Shown: positions 1 to 12,900 of the stretch, in pieces
Layout of the letters: each line of letters begins with the position of its first letter
How positions within the stretch are numbered: position 1 is the first letter of the stretch
NCBI GenBank assembly: GCA_964023275.1
Contig: OZ029919.1
Span: 32,581,561-32,645,560 of the forward strand
Direction: 5' to 3'
Length of the DNA stretch: 64,000 nt
Source: Norana najaformis
Lineage: Eukaryota; Annelida; Clitellata; Crassiclitellata; Hormogastridae
Program-made: the position numbers and the translations under genes
Notes under the pieces: model-generated
Told to the model about the DNA's origin: nothing
Databases searched by the model: none
What the model saw: only the letters and a program-made list of their open reading frames with translations

Positions 1-1743
1 CTGAAATTTTCTGCAACAGGACAAAAATGACTTCGGTAAAGCAGACTGTAAATTAATTTAAATGGAAACATTTAAATAACACCAAGTAGACTCAACACAT
101 CTCACGCGTGGCTGATTGTGTGTGACACAGTAGCCAGTTGGTTTTTGTGCTAGCTTTTAATGCAGGGTATCTCAGGTCGAACCTCACCCGAGACAGTTAC
201 TATGTAGCAAGAGCAAGTCCTTTGCAAACAACTGCTCAGCGCCATCGATTGATTCCTTGCATTAGATATGGGCGCATAATTAATGCATAAAAAAAATCTC
301 AGATCTGGCAGACAACAGATAATGATAAGAGTCAGAGACAAGGTGGTAGACTGTTTCTGATTATAATACTTAAAAAGATTGTTGCCTCACAAATATCTGA
401 TTGTATCAGAAAGTACAGCATAGCTACATTAGCACTTCTAAAGCTTTGAAACAATCACATGTACATAAAGCCCCCTAGAAAATGAAAACAAAAACAAAAA
501 TTAAACTGTAGAGAAGAAGGAAAGGAAAACAAAGTTTGATCCTGAAAGAAAACTAAACTACTTCCCAACAAGGTTCAAATGAGCCCAACAATAACAACTG
601 GAAGAACAGTTGTTACATTTATTACGCGTAATTACCTCACTATAATAGAGAAAAAGAAAACAAACAAGTGGAATGCTGAATATGGACAAACAGCTGATAA
701 TAAAATCACAAAGTCAATTTCACGCATCAACGCTTTCACAATAAAGCAAGGGAAACAACAAAAACAGATCCATAATGACAATAGATAACGTTTCACCTAA
801 CTGGTCATTCCTGGTCAAGATAACTGGCCATGGTGTTCAGAATCAAAGGAACCCCAAATTCCAATAACTGACATAAACTTTTAAAATTGTTAACAGGTTT
901 GGGAGACCTACAGTAATTGTAATTGCAACTGAAGTTTTATAAAGCACCTCTTAGAGGATAAACTCAACAGGGGCGCTCCCGACCCTAACAACTAGAATCA
1001 CTGTTAAACAGTACAGTCTTCAGGCGCTTGCAAAACCCTGAGAGGTGGAGAGAGAAGCTCGAGCCGCAGATCTCAATAGAGATGGTTCCAGCAGGTGGGA
1101 CTGACATAAGCAGAACTTTTGGACTGGGCAAGGAGTCAAGAGCACACCAGAGGCTCGTTACAATATGCTTCATTATAAGACAAAAACCATTGCTAAATTG
1201 CATGGGTAGTTTACAATCACTGATTAGAACAAAGACAAAAGGCCTTTGAAAGCTCCAAAAAGGGACTCCATAGAACACACATATAGACATACATATAGAC
1301 ATACATATACACATACAAAATATGTATAACGTACTTGGTTAGAAGTTTGATAGTTCCGACTGATGCTAGGTAGTTGTGCAGCGCAGGATGTGAAGCAAGG
1401 CAGCGGACTGCCTTCAAAAACGTACTCTAGACCCAAGAAAAACAAAAGATCACAACCACAAGAAATCACAATCGCAAGTACACATTTATACAGCACGCCT
1501 TCCAGAAAACTACTGAACAGTGCTTCCAACATCACACCATAAGACCACAATTGAAAACGATGGTCTTACACTGCTGGAAAACAGAGACCAAGGACAAGTA
1601 GTTCATGACACAGTTCTTATCTAATCTAACAACTTCTTTAGCACCCTTATCAAAATGCATAAAACATCAATTGATGATCACTTCAGGTAAAATTATAGTC
1701 AAAACTATAATCCGTTAGAGAACCCAAGTCGAAATCTGGTAGT
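1..1743. other. Repeat-rich flank downstream of the FYVE gene
   Basis: No coding exon is recognisable. It holds a tRNA-derived SINE (about 127-310), an AT-rich stretch, and on the minus strand at about 905-1190 a decayed LINE C-terminus (a serine/leucine-rich segment followed by KRLKTVLF) with a short 3' tail. A short run of ATAC tetranucleotides lies at 1278-1325. Confidence 0.6.
127..310 (+). repeat. tRNA-derived SINE, family E
   Basis: It begins with a tRNA-like head (GTAGCCAGTTGG as a degenerate A box, GGTCGAACCTC as a B box). The body includes ACTATGTAGCAAGAGCAAGTC and CCATCGATTGATTCC. The same layout recurs at 16230, 18957 and, inverted, 46204. Confidence 0.65.
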
Positions 1744-4700
1744 TCAGAGAAACCAGTCGTCATCGTCATCCATTAGCTAAAAGGGGAGACATTAATCTGA
1801 TTTTGTATAACGATTTCTGCAGTGCCACTGCCAAAAGGACAGATTTATATAATGCAAGCATCTCAGTGTGGTGTTTCTGAACCAAAGGCAAAGCACGAAA
1901 CTATTGCAAAACAAAATCGTTACGTAAAAACAAAAAATGCTGAGAATGAAATCGGTAGTGCAATTATAACTGTCATTCTTATCAAAGCCATCATCATTTT
2001 CCTTGTTTACACAACCTGCTGTTAATCTTGTCATTGTTACTATATCATCAACATTATATTCCGTCTCAGTATAACCACCATCATCTCCAACCACCACCAC
2101 CACCATCACCAACCCACCACCTTCACTACAACTGCCAAATGCACTACAGCCACCATCACGAGTGGTCTGGCTTCTGGATGTATCGAGAAAAACGTACCGT
2201 AATAAGGACATCTTTTTCTTTCGCAACAAAAATTAGAGCAATGACTCCTCCCATTTCAATAAACTAAAACACAAAATCCTATCACGAGATTAAAGAATGC
2301 AAATTCAAGCACCAATGGCAAGTAGCCTGACTTCTAGTTTCGCTCACCTACTGAATTCGGACTGCACTTCACAAATGGACTTTTGACTAAGCTGATAATC
2401 TGGGTACCCAGTCCTCCTGTCTGATTTCTCATTAGAGATGAGGAAGATCAATTCATTAAACCAAGTTGAACAGACTGCCCTTCCTCAGCTGAGCAAATAA
2501 TGGAAAGTGGGTAGGTCCTCTCTTTTACAGATCAATTCCCCATAGACAGTGTACAGTCAAAGCACCAGTTACCATTTAATACAAAAGTTCGTTAGAGGGT
2601 GCAAGTAGAACACATACACTCAGATTATGGGTATTCAGTGTTTACAGCGTCACTTTCTAGGCTCTGGCAGACATTTGCCCCTTAAACAAATCTCCTAGTG
2701 CTGCCTCTGCGTCTCACTGAACTGACCTACTTGAACTGACCTACTTGAACTGACCTACTCGATTTGAAATAAAGAAGTTGCAGGATTTAAGGGATTAGAT
2801 TAAAATGACATAATCTTCTCAGATCCTTATAAAAATCAACTCTCACCGGAATGATGGTGCTCGTGTTCTGACAAATTTCTTCGAATCCAACAGCAGCTTC
2901 TAACTTCTGTGTCTGTGATACAGAAATCATCATCGTCGTTGTCGTCGTCAACCTCGTCATCACCACCAGTGCCATCAGCATCATCATCATCATCCTCATC
3001 ATTAGCATCATTAGTATTAGAATATCAGAGGAAAAAATCATAATTCTTACTACCATGATCATCACCAGGCCTGTCTGCCATCAAAACAATCAAACAACAG
3101 CAAATCAACTGGTAACAATAATAAAAAATTCCACTGTTATGTTAAAATCAGTAAAATCAAAAAGACCCATGCCCATCCAGCAGATCTAAAAAGTAGCATC
3201 TTTAAATAAGATGAAAATATTCCTTGAGCTTTGTCTGGAGGTAAATTCTGTTGCAAGTCAACATGTAGAATGCACGACAATGTAACTAAAAAAAATGCAA
3301 ATGCACTTAAGTATACTGGCAATAGAAAGACGACAAGAAGAGATGAGTCATCGGCAACCTTCTACAGCTCTCCAAAGACATCTCAAGATCAATACGTGCA
3401 ACAGGAAGCGCATTCATACTTCTGGACGAGATAGTGAATGCCCTTGCCCTACACCTGCTGGCCCCTCCTGTCCTTATCGGATCATAATAAACATACACGG
3501 TTTTCCATAGTGACCGTACATCCTTGACCCTGCTCAGGTGAGATCCTTCACCAGCCCTGCCCGTGGAATGGGTGCCACGCCATTTAAGGTCCCTGTGCAC
3601 GGACCGTAATAAACCAAGATTGAAATCTCTTAAATAAGCCATGACCAGGACTCAAACCTGGGATCCTCACGCACAGAGGCTCCTTGGCATATGCACTTAC
3701 CGATGTAGCCAACTATAATGGTATCGGCATACAACTAAAGACCAGCAATTGCAAAAACATATGACAAATCTCACCAGACTAGGAGAGTGCGCTTTGAATA
3801 TCAGTGACACAAAGTCTCGACAGAGGACACAGACTCTTTCTGATGACTGGTAGGACAAATGTCGCAACTGCATCTGTAAACAATGCGTATTGCAACGTGC
3901 AATTAACGTACAGTAATTTGGTGTAAATAGCTACAAAAACCTGAGCTTAGTAAAGACTGTGTGCTAAGCATATCTGGCAGTTTTGGTTGCATAAGTAAAG
4001 TAAACCTTCTGTATGCCGCAGTCGAACTTCTGAAATTGCAATTTGAAACTTCGATAAGGCACTATATTAAGTTTCTAGACTACTAACTACTGGTAAGGAG
4101 TTAGACCAGTTAAAAAATACTAAAACTTGCAATGGTGCTACAAAAATGTGATCACATGACATTCACTTATTGCATAATGTCTCTCTGCCTGACTCTTGGA
4201 TCTTGACCCGGAACCGAACCCGTTTTGCCTATCGATTTTGTTTTGACTGAGCGCCTGTGGATAAGCTGGTCCCCGCGGCGCGGCTTTCGTTGGGCGCTGT
4301 AGAAATCTTGGAATTACGATTACGATATTACATTTGAACAAGAAGCAAATACAAACCTTGTAGCTACAGCACCGTGAACAGAAAACTCGTCCGCATTGTC
4401 TGCAGTGATGTTTCCGTCGTACTGGGGTGAACTTGGCAGCACAGTAGTAACAGATGAAAGCATCTTCGTCTGGAACCCACCTACAAAAATTACATCTCTC
4501 AAAGTAGCGGCAGGGAAAACACCGTAAGGTATTGAGCGTGGCTGAAAAAACTAGGATATTAATAAAATTTTGTGACATCGTTTTGGTGGGCTCTTCGCCA
4601 CATCAACGGATGGAAGGCTGACTGCTGGTTCCTGCGACTTAGTTTTCTTGGGGTGCTGTAGAAATCTCGAGTTTATGATTACTATTACGGTGGAGAGTTG

Positions 4701-5117
4701 AATAGATAAAAGGATGTATGGCAAGATGGATCGAAGGCGTGACGGATCGACGAACTGGAAGTCTATACAGATGCTCCGTCATCAGCTATCTTCATCATCG
4801 AAATTTACAAAATCAATAACGGTTTCATCACAATCCTGCACTTTCTGTATCGCTTTTCTGCGGTCCTGGGACTATAAATCGTCTCAAATACTAGAGAACC
4901 TGTTGCCATAGTGATGGTCGGCCTAATCTGTGAATCGGGCATATTATTGAGTTTACCGTGGCTTCGAGAAGAGTAGATGGTCAGAGAGAAATATGTCCGA
5001 TTCGGACTCGTTCAGCAACTGAGCTGGAGTAACGCGAGTTCCGTAAAAATATACATCCTTCTGAGAACCTCCTCCATTAAGACCTAACGGCCCATTCGGC
5101 GTTCGACAGATTTCCAT
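1744..5117 (-). CDS. Small FYVE zinc-finger protein (6 exons)
   Basis: Exons, in transcript order, are 4957-5117, 4357-4480, 3775-3873, 2847-2912, 2352-2420 and 1744-1776. They join in frame to 183 residues. Residues 55-116 form a complete FYVE domain: WVPD at 55-58, the basic RRKHHCR motif at 75-81, the RVC motif at 108-110, and eight zinc-ligand cysteines at 64, 67, 80, 83, 88, 91, 110 and 113. Such domains bind phosphatidylinositol 3-phosphate on endosomes. The FYVE domain is split by an intron after residue 95. The predicted C-terminus is acidic and ends DDDDDWFL. I chose the ATG at 5117; an in-frame ATG at 5201 would add 28 residues. I do not recognise the orthologue. The first three exons are well supported. 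The last three rest on splice sites, open frame and matching phase only; for exon 5 a donor 4 bp further on (2348) is also possible but would break the frame to the last exon. Confidence 0.7.
3480..3716 (-). repeat. tRNA-derived SINE, family C
   Basis: In the minus orientation it reads TTGGCTACATCGGTAAGTGC (A-box-like), then GGTTTGAGTCCTGG (B-box-like), then a body containing ATGGCTTATTT and CCTTAAATGGCGTGG. Further copies lie at about 14665-14875 (+), 50838-51055 (+), 57285-57450 (-) and 62650-62893 (-). It lies in an intron of the FYVE gene. Confidence 0.75.
4176..4330 (+). repeat. LINE 3' tail, family A (5'-truncated)
   Basis: It is a copy of the 3' end of the LINE at 49065-49655: CTGACTCTTGG, GAACCGAACCC, CGATTTTGTTTTGACTGAGC, CTTTCGTTGGGCGCTGTAGA, ending in ATTACG repeats. 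Other copies or fragments are at 4628-4690 (+), 5227-5388 (-), 5779-6090 (-), 18221-18290 (-), 47236-47400 (-) and 48384-48480 (+). Confidence 0.75.
4357..4480 (-). CDS. FYVE core exon
   Basis: This exon is bounded by a TTTTTGTAG acceptor and an AAG/GTTTGT donor. It encodes the N-terminal two thirds of the FYVE finger: the WxxD motif, six of the eight zinc cysteines and RRKHHCR. It is the strongest evidence for the gene. A LINE 3' tail (about 4176-4330) begins 27 bp into the following intron. Confidence 0.9.
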
Positions 5118-5201
5118 CACGAAAAGAAATCCAAAACAAGAAAATGAAAATGTCCCTCTATCGTTAATCCAACGAGCCAAATTACTCGAACATGGCGTCA
5201 A

Positions 5202-6873
5202 AACACTTTTGTAGCGCTATATATTTATTCGTAATCGTAATCAAAATCCAGAGATTTCTACAAAGCCCAACGAAAGCCACGTCAAGGGGACCAGCTTATT
5301 TAAGAGGCGCTCAGCCAAAACAAAATCAATAGGCGAAAGTGCTCGGTTCCAGGTCAAGATCCAAGAGTCAGGCAGAGAGACAGCGGGGCAGAATTTTATT
5401 TAAGAGCAGTAAAGACTTGATTATTGATGTAACTCGAGATCACTTCATGCATTTTAGTCAGTTTTGAATTTAAAATGTCTAATTCCAGTGAAAAACTTTT
5501 ACCCTGCGCTCATGTAGGCTATTTCAAATATAAGTAGGCCTAGTTATCATATGGAAATCAGTTCGATTGTAAGGATGCCTCGTGTGTCTATGCGCTATAG
5601 AAATCTCGTGTTTAATAATAATCAGAGCCAGCTATACCTAAGAACTTCTATAGCGCCACTGTAATTATGCTCAAGGCATCAGTCGATGGTCGCTGCTAAG
5701 CAAGATCATTGTCTAAGCCAAATTCCACGATGAGTCCAGGTCGAAAAGCCAAAGAAGAGAGTTTACGATTACAGTAACAATTAATCGTAATCGTAATTCC
5801 AAGATTTCTACAGCGCCCAACGAAAGCGTTCAGTCAAAACAAACTCGATAGGCGAAAGGGTCCGGTTCCAGGTCAAGACCCAAAAGTCAGACGGAGAGAG
5901 CGTGGCAGCTACGGGTGATGGTGGTGGTGTTTGGGGTTGGAGAGGAGAAAGAGATAAGAGGAAGAAGGGGTATCAGGATAGGATCTGTGAGAGGCCGAAG
6001 CAGAAATTGCAAGCGGTGGAGTTTGTGTGAGGGGTCAGATAACTGTCGCAGTTCAGTGGGCAGTTTATTCCAGAGTGGTGGGGCATAGGTCAAAATTTCT
6101 GGATGCTTGTTTTTACTTAAGTCGTCCATTATTGCTTGCTTTTTTGTGTAATTTTCTGTAATTTTTCTACTTGCATCGTTGAATTCTAGGACCCGCCAAA
6201 GGGCAGAGCACTGATGATGAAACATTTTCTATAACTGCCTAACTCACTTCACTTCTTTCTAGCTAACTTACTCACTCATAGCTGAGACTTTGTAAACAAC
6301 GATGGGGTGCTTCGATTTCACCGTTGTCTAGAGTAAATCTGCAAGTAAGTGACATCAGTTAAGTCGAGGAGAAATTCGCGACTTCTGCTTTTTATTAGTG
6401 ATATTTAAGCCAGTCACAACATGATCATCTTCCTCTGCGATCTTGCAGACTTGCTGCTAGCTGAACAGACCCTTAACAACAATGCGGAAGTAGCGAAGTA
6501 GTCGTTTCTGTGTGAGTGTAGGCAAAAATTCTAAATTTTAGTATTAAGTTCTGACCTAGAAAGCCATGTAATAAAAGCTATAGTTCCTAAACAAACGTAA
6601 ACGCCAAAAATTCGAAGAATGAACTCCTCCCCACAGTCGAAAACACGCTAGAGAACATTCAAAAGAAGTGACCGATAAACACTGTGAAACATAAAATGTT
6701 GACAAGTTTCCTACTGCAAGACACAATGTTAATGCTTCATTCTGTGGTGATGTTAGATCATGTTGAATTAATTTTGTTTTTGAAAGGCATTATTTACTTG
6801 TTTGGGCATGGGGGTTATTGAGTAATCTAACTTAAACTGATATTGTGCTACAGAGCTTCCTTTACATTTCCAG
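5202..6873. other. Spacer between divergent FYVE and TMC genes
   Basis: This is the presumed shared upstream region. It carries family A LINE pieces in minus orientation (5227-5388 and 5779-6090) and a family B tail (5640-5725, minus). No coding exon is recognisable. A splice acceptor (TTTACATTTCCAG) ends at 6873, 50 bp before the TMC start codon, so the TMC gene probably has an upstream non-coding exon in this stretch that I cannot place. Confidence 0.5.
5779..6110 (-). mobile_element. LINE fragment, CR1/L2-like C-terminus (family A)
   Basis: The minus strand encodes YAPPLWNKLPTELRQLSD and a following leucine-rich segment. This is the usual C-terminal end of CR1/L2-type LINE ORF2, and it is followed by the family A 3' tail with GTAATCGTAATC repeats. 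The protein matches the copy at 49065-49655 (AAPPLWNNLPPELRQLSG). It is 5' truncated, and its small ORF is not a host gene. Confidence 0.75.
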
Positions 6874-6923
6874 CTGAAAGACTGTTAACAGAAGCAAAGC
6901 AGAAACGGGACTAGTGACTTGAT

Positions 6924-9900
6924 ATGGCTCATCTGGGACAGTTTGGCCAACCTCTCCAGATGGAGCACCACAGTGAGGAGATGGGTCACCCTGTGCAGAG
7001 CGAACTCATTCAAATGGATCAGTTCATTAGGCCAGAACAATTTGACAATCTTCAAAAACATCATTCAGTGCCGTATGGTGAAAATCAAAGCCCTCCTCTC
7101 CACCCACGAGTAATTAGTTCTCCCTCTGGCATCGGGTTCAAACCAGAAGACCTGGCCAACAAAACTTACCAAACATCAAAGTCAGCATCAGACAATGTGG
7201 TTCCAGAAGATTTAGTTAAATGTCTGCCCAGCAAACAACTCGGTTAGTAAGACGTTTTTCTGTGATGGTTGAACTGATCTGTTAATCTAGTTTGCTTTTT
7301 TGAAATAAACTGTGGTCGTCCTAAAACATGCTTCATCAGAACACCAATTCTGATATTATTATTATTACTATTATTAAGTAATTTATTACTATTATTAAGC
7401 AATTTATTACTATTATTAAGTAATTATTATTATTATTTTCATTACAAAAATGTTTAGCGCACACAAAATTCCACAGAAACATGAATATGAGATGCAGTCA
7501 GCCAGGTGCTAGTCACTAGTTCAGTTAGATATGTGTTTATTATTACAGTCACAAAAGTTTCTCAGACAAAGCTAAATAAGTTTAGGTAATATTTTCTTTT
7601 TGTTGCGGATGCAGAAACTCGCATAGAAAAAATAGCTGGGAAAAGTTCGTGGAAGAATCAGTCAAAGAGGAAGCGCCCTGGATACGTGACGATTCGCTTC
7701 AGACAGGGAGAGACGGTCAACACAGACGAAATCGCAAGAGAACTCATTCAGGCAGACGAGGTAGACGGTGCGGTGGCCAACTCTCACAGCGAGGAGATTC
7801 GGGAATTGGCCACGACCCTGTCGACAAAAAAAGAAATCAGGTGTGGCTAACAGGTGCAGCCATTGGAAGACCGTTTACCGGTTCTAGATGTTGACAATTT
7901 ACTTGATGTAATGTAGCGTGACTGTGAAGTTTGGTTGCCAAATGCAGGCATCTGAATATGGGTTTGAGGGGTTGAATCGTGTAATGTAATGCAATGTTAG
8001 TAGACATTTATGTAGCGCCTTTTGTACCTGTGTTTGGTTCATGGTAAGATAACTTAGCTAAATCATGATGCTGCTCTTTCTAAGTACCTCTCAGAGCTGA
8101 CTTAATGTTAGAATTTGTTTTAGTTTTGGGACTTATTACTAAATGATTGTGGGGTGGATTTTAGCGCTTCTGCAAAGTTCTTGAAGGGTGCTATATAAAT
8201 AGGCATATACATACTTACATACTTGGTGATGAAGTTTGTTATCACATGTAGTTAGAAGAACCGACTTGGCTGCGGTGATGCTGCTGCTGTTGATCGTGAT
8301 TATTGACCGCAGCCATGATCATTTGCTGTGATATGATCATAATCATGATATGCTCCTTATGTGATATTTTGCAGCAACAAAGTGAAGCAACAGAAAATTC
8401 CAAAAAGCGAAAGCCAGAAACAACCGAGCTGGTTCACACGCACCCGTTATAAGCTGTCTATGGTGTGTAAACAGTTTTGATTAGATATCTATGGTGTGTA
8501 AACAGTTTTTATTAGATATCTATGGTGTGTACTGCATAAGTTTACTGGACTGATATTCTGGATTTTGACCTGATTATGGCTTTGATTTGGGCTTGGACAT
8601 CGATCCCATAATTACTTTCTACCAGTCAAAGGGCTGCTCTTGATATGGCTCTAAAAGACAGCATTTTAACGAGTTTTCTGTGTAATTATGCAGTTGGCAA
8701 GTGATGTGTTGGTTACTGAGTGATGTACCTGGACAGAGTAATTACTTCTATGCACCTGTTTTATTTAACATGGTTGCTAAGTAGTAGTTGCTATAGTAGC
8801 AAATAGTTTGAGCTGTTATGAGATTTTCCATTGCATCTCATTGTAGTACTTTTCTGGTGTTTCTTTTAATTATGATGGATATTTGTTGATGGTTTTTGTT
8901 GACAGGGCCGGAAACATTTCAAGGACCGTGCCGCTGGGTTGCGCTACATTTTCTTGCTGTGGCAAGGTCACCTGAACGTCGTCGAAAGTCATTTTGGTTC
9001 GGGAGTGGCTTCGTACTTCCGCTTCATTCGCGGACTTTTCCTTCTAAATATTCCGGTCTTTCTTCTGACTTTTGCCTTTGTCATCGTTCCTCAGATTCTG
9101 TTCCGGTGGTTGCAGCAGGAACCACCAGGCTACCACCAGAATGTGTCGTTTACAGGAGCTGAACTTTTGACCGGAATGGTGAGATGATATGCATTTGACT
9201 TTGTTACCGTGCCTCTTCAACTTTGAGACTGCCAAAGATTAAGACTGTTGTGGATTGATCTGATTCTAAACTAAAACCTTCTATCATGCTGCTGTACCTT
9301 CCTTACCCTTCCTTACTTCCTTATCCTACCATACCCTATTCTAACCTATCCTGGCCTACCTAACCTTGCCCTATCCTATGCTATCATACCCAACCCTAGC
9401 CTGTGTTAACCTACCATAACCTACTTACCCTGTCCTATCCTACTCTATCCTGTTGTACCCTATGCTACCCTGAACTACCCTGTGCTAACCTAGTCTACCT
9501 TACCTTATCCTCTCCTACCCTATCGTACGCTACCCAAACCTTCCCTAGCAAACTTGGCATTCTTCAAATCTGAAAGTATGGAGACTTTAGAATTACGATT
9601 ACCTTTGAAATAATGCATTTTGTTCCAGATTACTTACAGACTTACTTATGCACCTTGTTCTTTTGGCTTAGGGTTGGTTTGAAGAGACGGAACTGTATTA
9701 CGGCTATTACACCAAGGATGTAATAAGTTTATCCGGTGCTCCTTACGATATGAAGTATGCGTACTTCTGTGCCTGTGTTGGATACTATCTGCTGGTTCTG
9801 ATCATTCTGACTCGTATGTAAGTCAATCTCGGTTGTTTTGAAAAATATATTTTAAAATTGTTTTATCTTATTTGCCTTTTTTAGCCATAAAGATTCACAG

Positions 9901-12900
9901 CTTCTGCAGCGGATTATGCATTTGATGGTGATTTTCAATTGATGCAACCATCGACTGATGCCTTGGGCTTTATGATAGCGGCGCTATAGAAGTCTTTAGA
10001 TTAGATTAGGTTAGGCTAACACTTTCATAAAAGTGCTCCAATTTTTGTCTTAAATTCCTTGCTGTATTTTTGTATATTTTGTCATTTAATGGCCAATTTG
10101 ATAAAACTTTAGCAGCAGTACCTTTCTAAAATTGCAGACTGTCTGATTCGTACAAGAACAGCTACGTTCAGACGAGCGATGTCTTCACGGTATCATTTGC
10201 TACCAAAGTCTTCTGTGCCTGGGACTTTGGTATCATGTCGTCGCAAACGGCCGATTTGAAGTGCCATAGAATTTACACAGAGATTAAGGTAGATCTAACC
10301 TGCTTGTGATCAACAATGTGTGTATGTATCAAGACTGTTATACGTCATCTTCTAAGCACCTGTCAGAAGCATCACATCGCCTAACCATACCCTGCCCTGT
10401 TCTGTTCTAAAATGCCCCACCCTATCCTACCCTCCTTTATCCAACCCTACCTGCCTCCCCTGAAAAAGGTGATGGGTGATCAATGGCATCTGAGTCTAAA
10501 CGTCTGATTTTTTTAGGAGTTTCTTTCGGATGTGGATAAAAACAAAACGAAAAAGACGTCCAAGCAGTTGGCTTTGCTTGTTGTGATTCGGATCGTGATA
10601 AATCTGGTCATTCTGGGCGTCATTGCCGGTTCTGCTTACCTGATGTGGTTCCTCACGACTTCTGATGTTCTTAAGGTCTGTTCCATCTGTAATTAGCGAC
10701 TTCTTTGGCACCAGCATCTAATATACAAGGCATAAACCGATTGTGTGCTGAAACCAAGCTGTACTCAGATCAAAAACCATGCAAGTTCCAGACTAAGTTT
10801 GACCTCATGTTAATTATCAAAATGAAGTCGTTACTGAAGATTTGGGGAACTTTCCCTGGTAGATTTTATTTTTTAGGTTATGTAACTCGTTCTAGGGATT
10901 TTTCACCCCAGGTTTCACAAGTTGCTCGTACGTGTCAAGACGCTTTTTATAGCTCCTTTGATGTACCTCTAAAAATATTGCGCATGTTACTATCTAACGG
11001 ATCTAAACAAGTGCGTTTTAAGGTATAATTTGAAAATGTTTGCTGAAAAGAGTCTAATGCAACAGCATTTAGATATAAAGGGAGACAGTTCCAAGAGGAA
11101 GGTCCACCAAGACAAGAGAAGCCTTTCCTTTAAGCAAGTGAGCGCAGTTTGATCTGCATTGCTGTTTGATTGCAACAGAATGATTTGAGCTTGTTATCGG
11201 ACCTGGCGATGCCGATCTGCATCTCAGGGCTCAATTTTGTCATTCCTTTCTTCTTCACGATACTCATCAGTTTTGAACGTTATGAAAGCCCACGGACGGA
11301 AGTCTATCTAACAATGGCCAGGTAAGACACAATGGCAGTCAGACAATAGATCGATTTGGGATCGTCATTGTCGTCGTCGTCATCATCATCTTTATTGATT
11401 CCAAACTCGACACACTACAATGGCAGTTTTTGTGGACTAATGAAGCAAGTTGTAAGGGGGTTCTGGTGTATAAGGTAGACCAGTTCATAACCAGTATAAG
11501 TGTGCCATTCACAATTCAGTGATGCACATGCATCATGCTTTTTTACTTTTTTAATTTTCTGTTTATTTAATATATTGTATTTATTTAAGTCACTTGTAGC
11601 CTGATTCAAAGTCGAAACTGTTTTCTTGTTTTCTAGAACTATACTACTGAATGTTGTCACTCTTGGAGTCCTTGTTTATTCATGGTTTGAAAAAGGAAAT
11701 TCTGGAGGGAATGAGGTATGGTATTTAGGCAGAAGGGAGTACATAGTGCTAGAGAAGTTTACTGGTTAGATTAGCTTAGATTAGATACTTTAATTCGCAT
11801 TTTTCTAACTTTCACAACAATAAGCAACTTGTTTCTTTGGAGAGTTTGAAATTGTTATAATTTTTTCAGTGCTGGGAGACTTTCATGGGAGCTCAGCTTT
11901 ATAGCCTCGTCATAATCGACTTTCTCTTCATTTTGATTGTCACTTTTCTTTCGGAATTCGTTGTCAGGTTTGTATGAATTCTCTGCTGTTTTTCAGATTT
12001 CAGTTTTATCTGCTGCTGTTTATTACTTAAATGAAAGCATCTATTTTGTTTTTAGAATCACTTTTAACTAGTAAAGTATTAACTAACAATATTTTACCAT
12101 TTTTGGTACCTCTGTTCTGATCTGGAAACTTCTACAATGCCACTTTCGTAAGGCATGGGGCTTCAATCAATTCTAAGCTAAACCACATTCTGAAGTATGT
12201 ATGTGTTGACGGTGTTGGGTTCTTGGGCATTCTCAGAGAAACCCAGTGAAACTTGACTGGTCAGGGAAACAATAAGTCTGGCTACAGTGTTTTTTTAGGT
12301 TTCACTTGAAATGATCATTGATTGATGATTATGAACCTTGTTTATTATGGTAATGGCGCTATAGAAGTCATTAGATAAGATTAGATTTTTACTTATAAAT
12401 TCTTGGTTTCTGTATTTTCTTTAATTCTTGTATATTCCTATTTGTTTGTTTGTTTTAGAATATTTATGAACGTTGTTGGTCGGTGTTGTATGAAAGGACA
12501 TAAATTTAAGAAGCCGGAGTTCAATGTTGGCAGGAACACGTTAAACATCGTCTACTCACAGATTCTTGTCTGGTAATTCGGTTTAAATTTTCAGATTTTA
12601 GGTCTTCATACTTGATTTTGATTACATGAAAATGGTCTCGATAGAATCGTCGGTCCTTTCACATGGACCTCAGCAATGCATGTCGCACCTCTTTTAAGTG
12701 ATGGGCCATCTACCTGGATGGCCTCCATCACAACCTGTATGTCCTGGCTAGGGACGCTGCATAAACCTTTCACCAAAGTTCTCTTTCACGGGGACTGGGC
12801 TGAGGGTGCCCCTGGGTATGTACTTTGAAGGGTGCTATATAAATGTTCTGAATGAATGAAAGAATGAGTCACATTTCATCCAAAAACTATGACAGGTATC

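Noticed and set aside
5887-6225. 112-codon minus-strand open frame as a host gene
   Set aside because: Its APPLWNKLPTELRQLS segment matches a LINE C-terminus found again at 49065-49655; it is a 5'-truncated retroelement.
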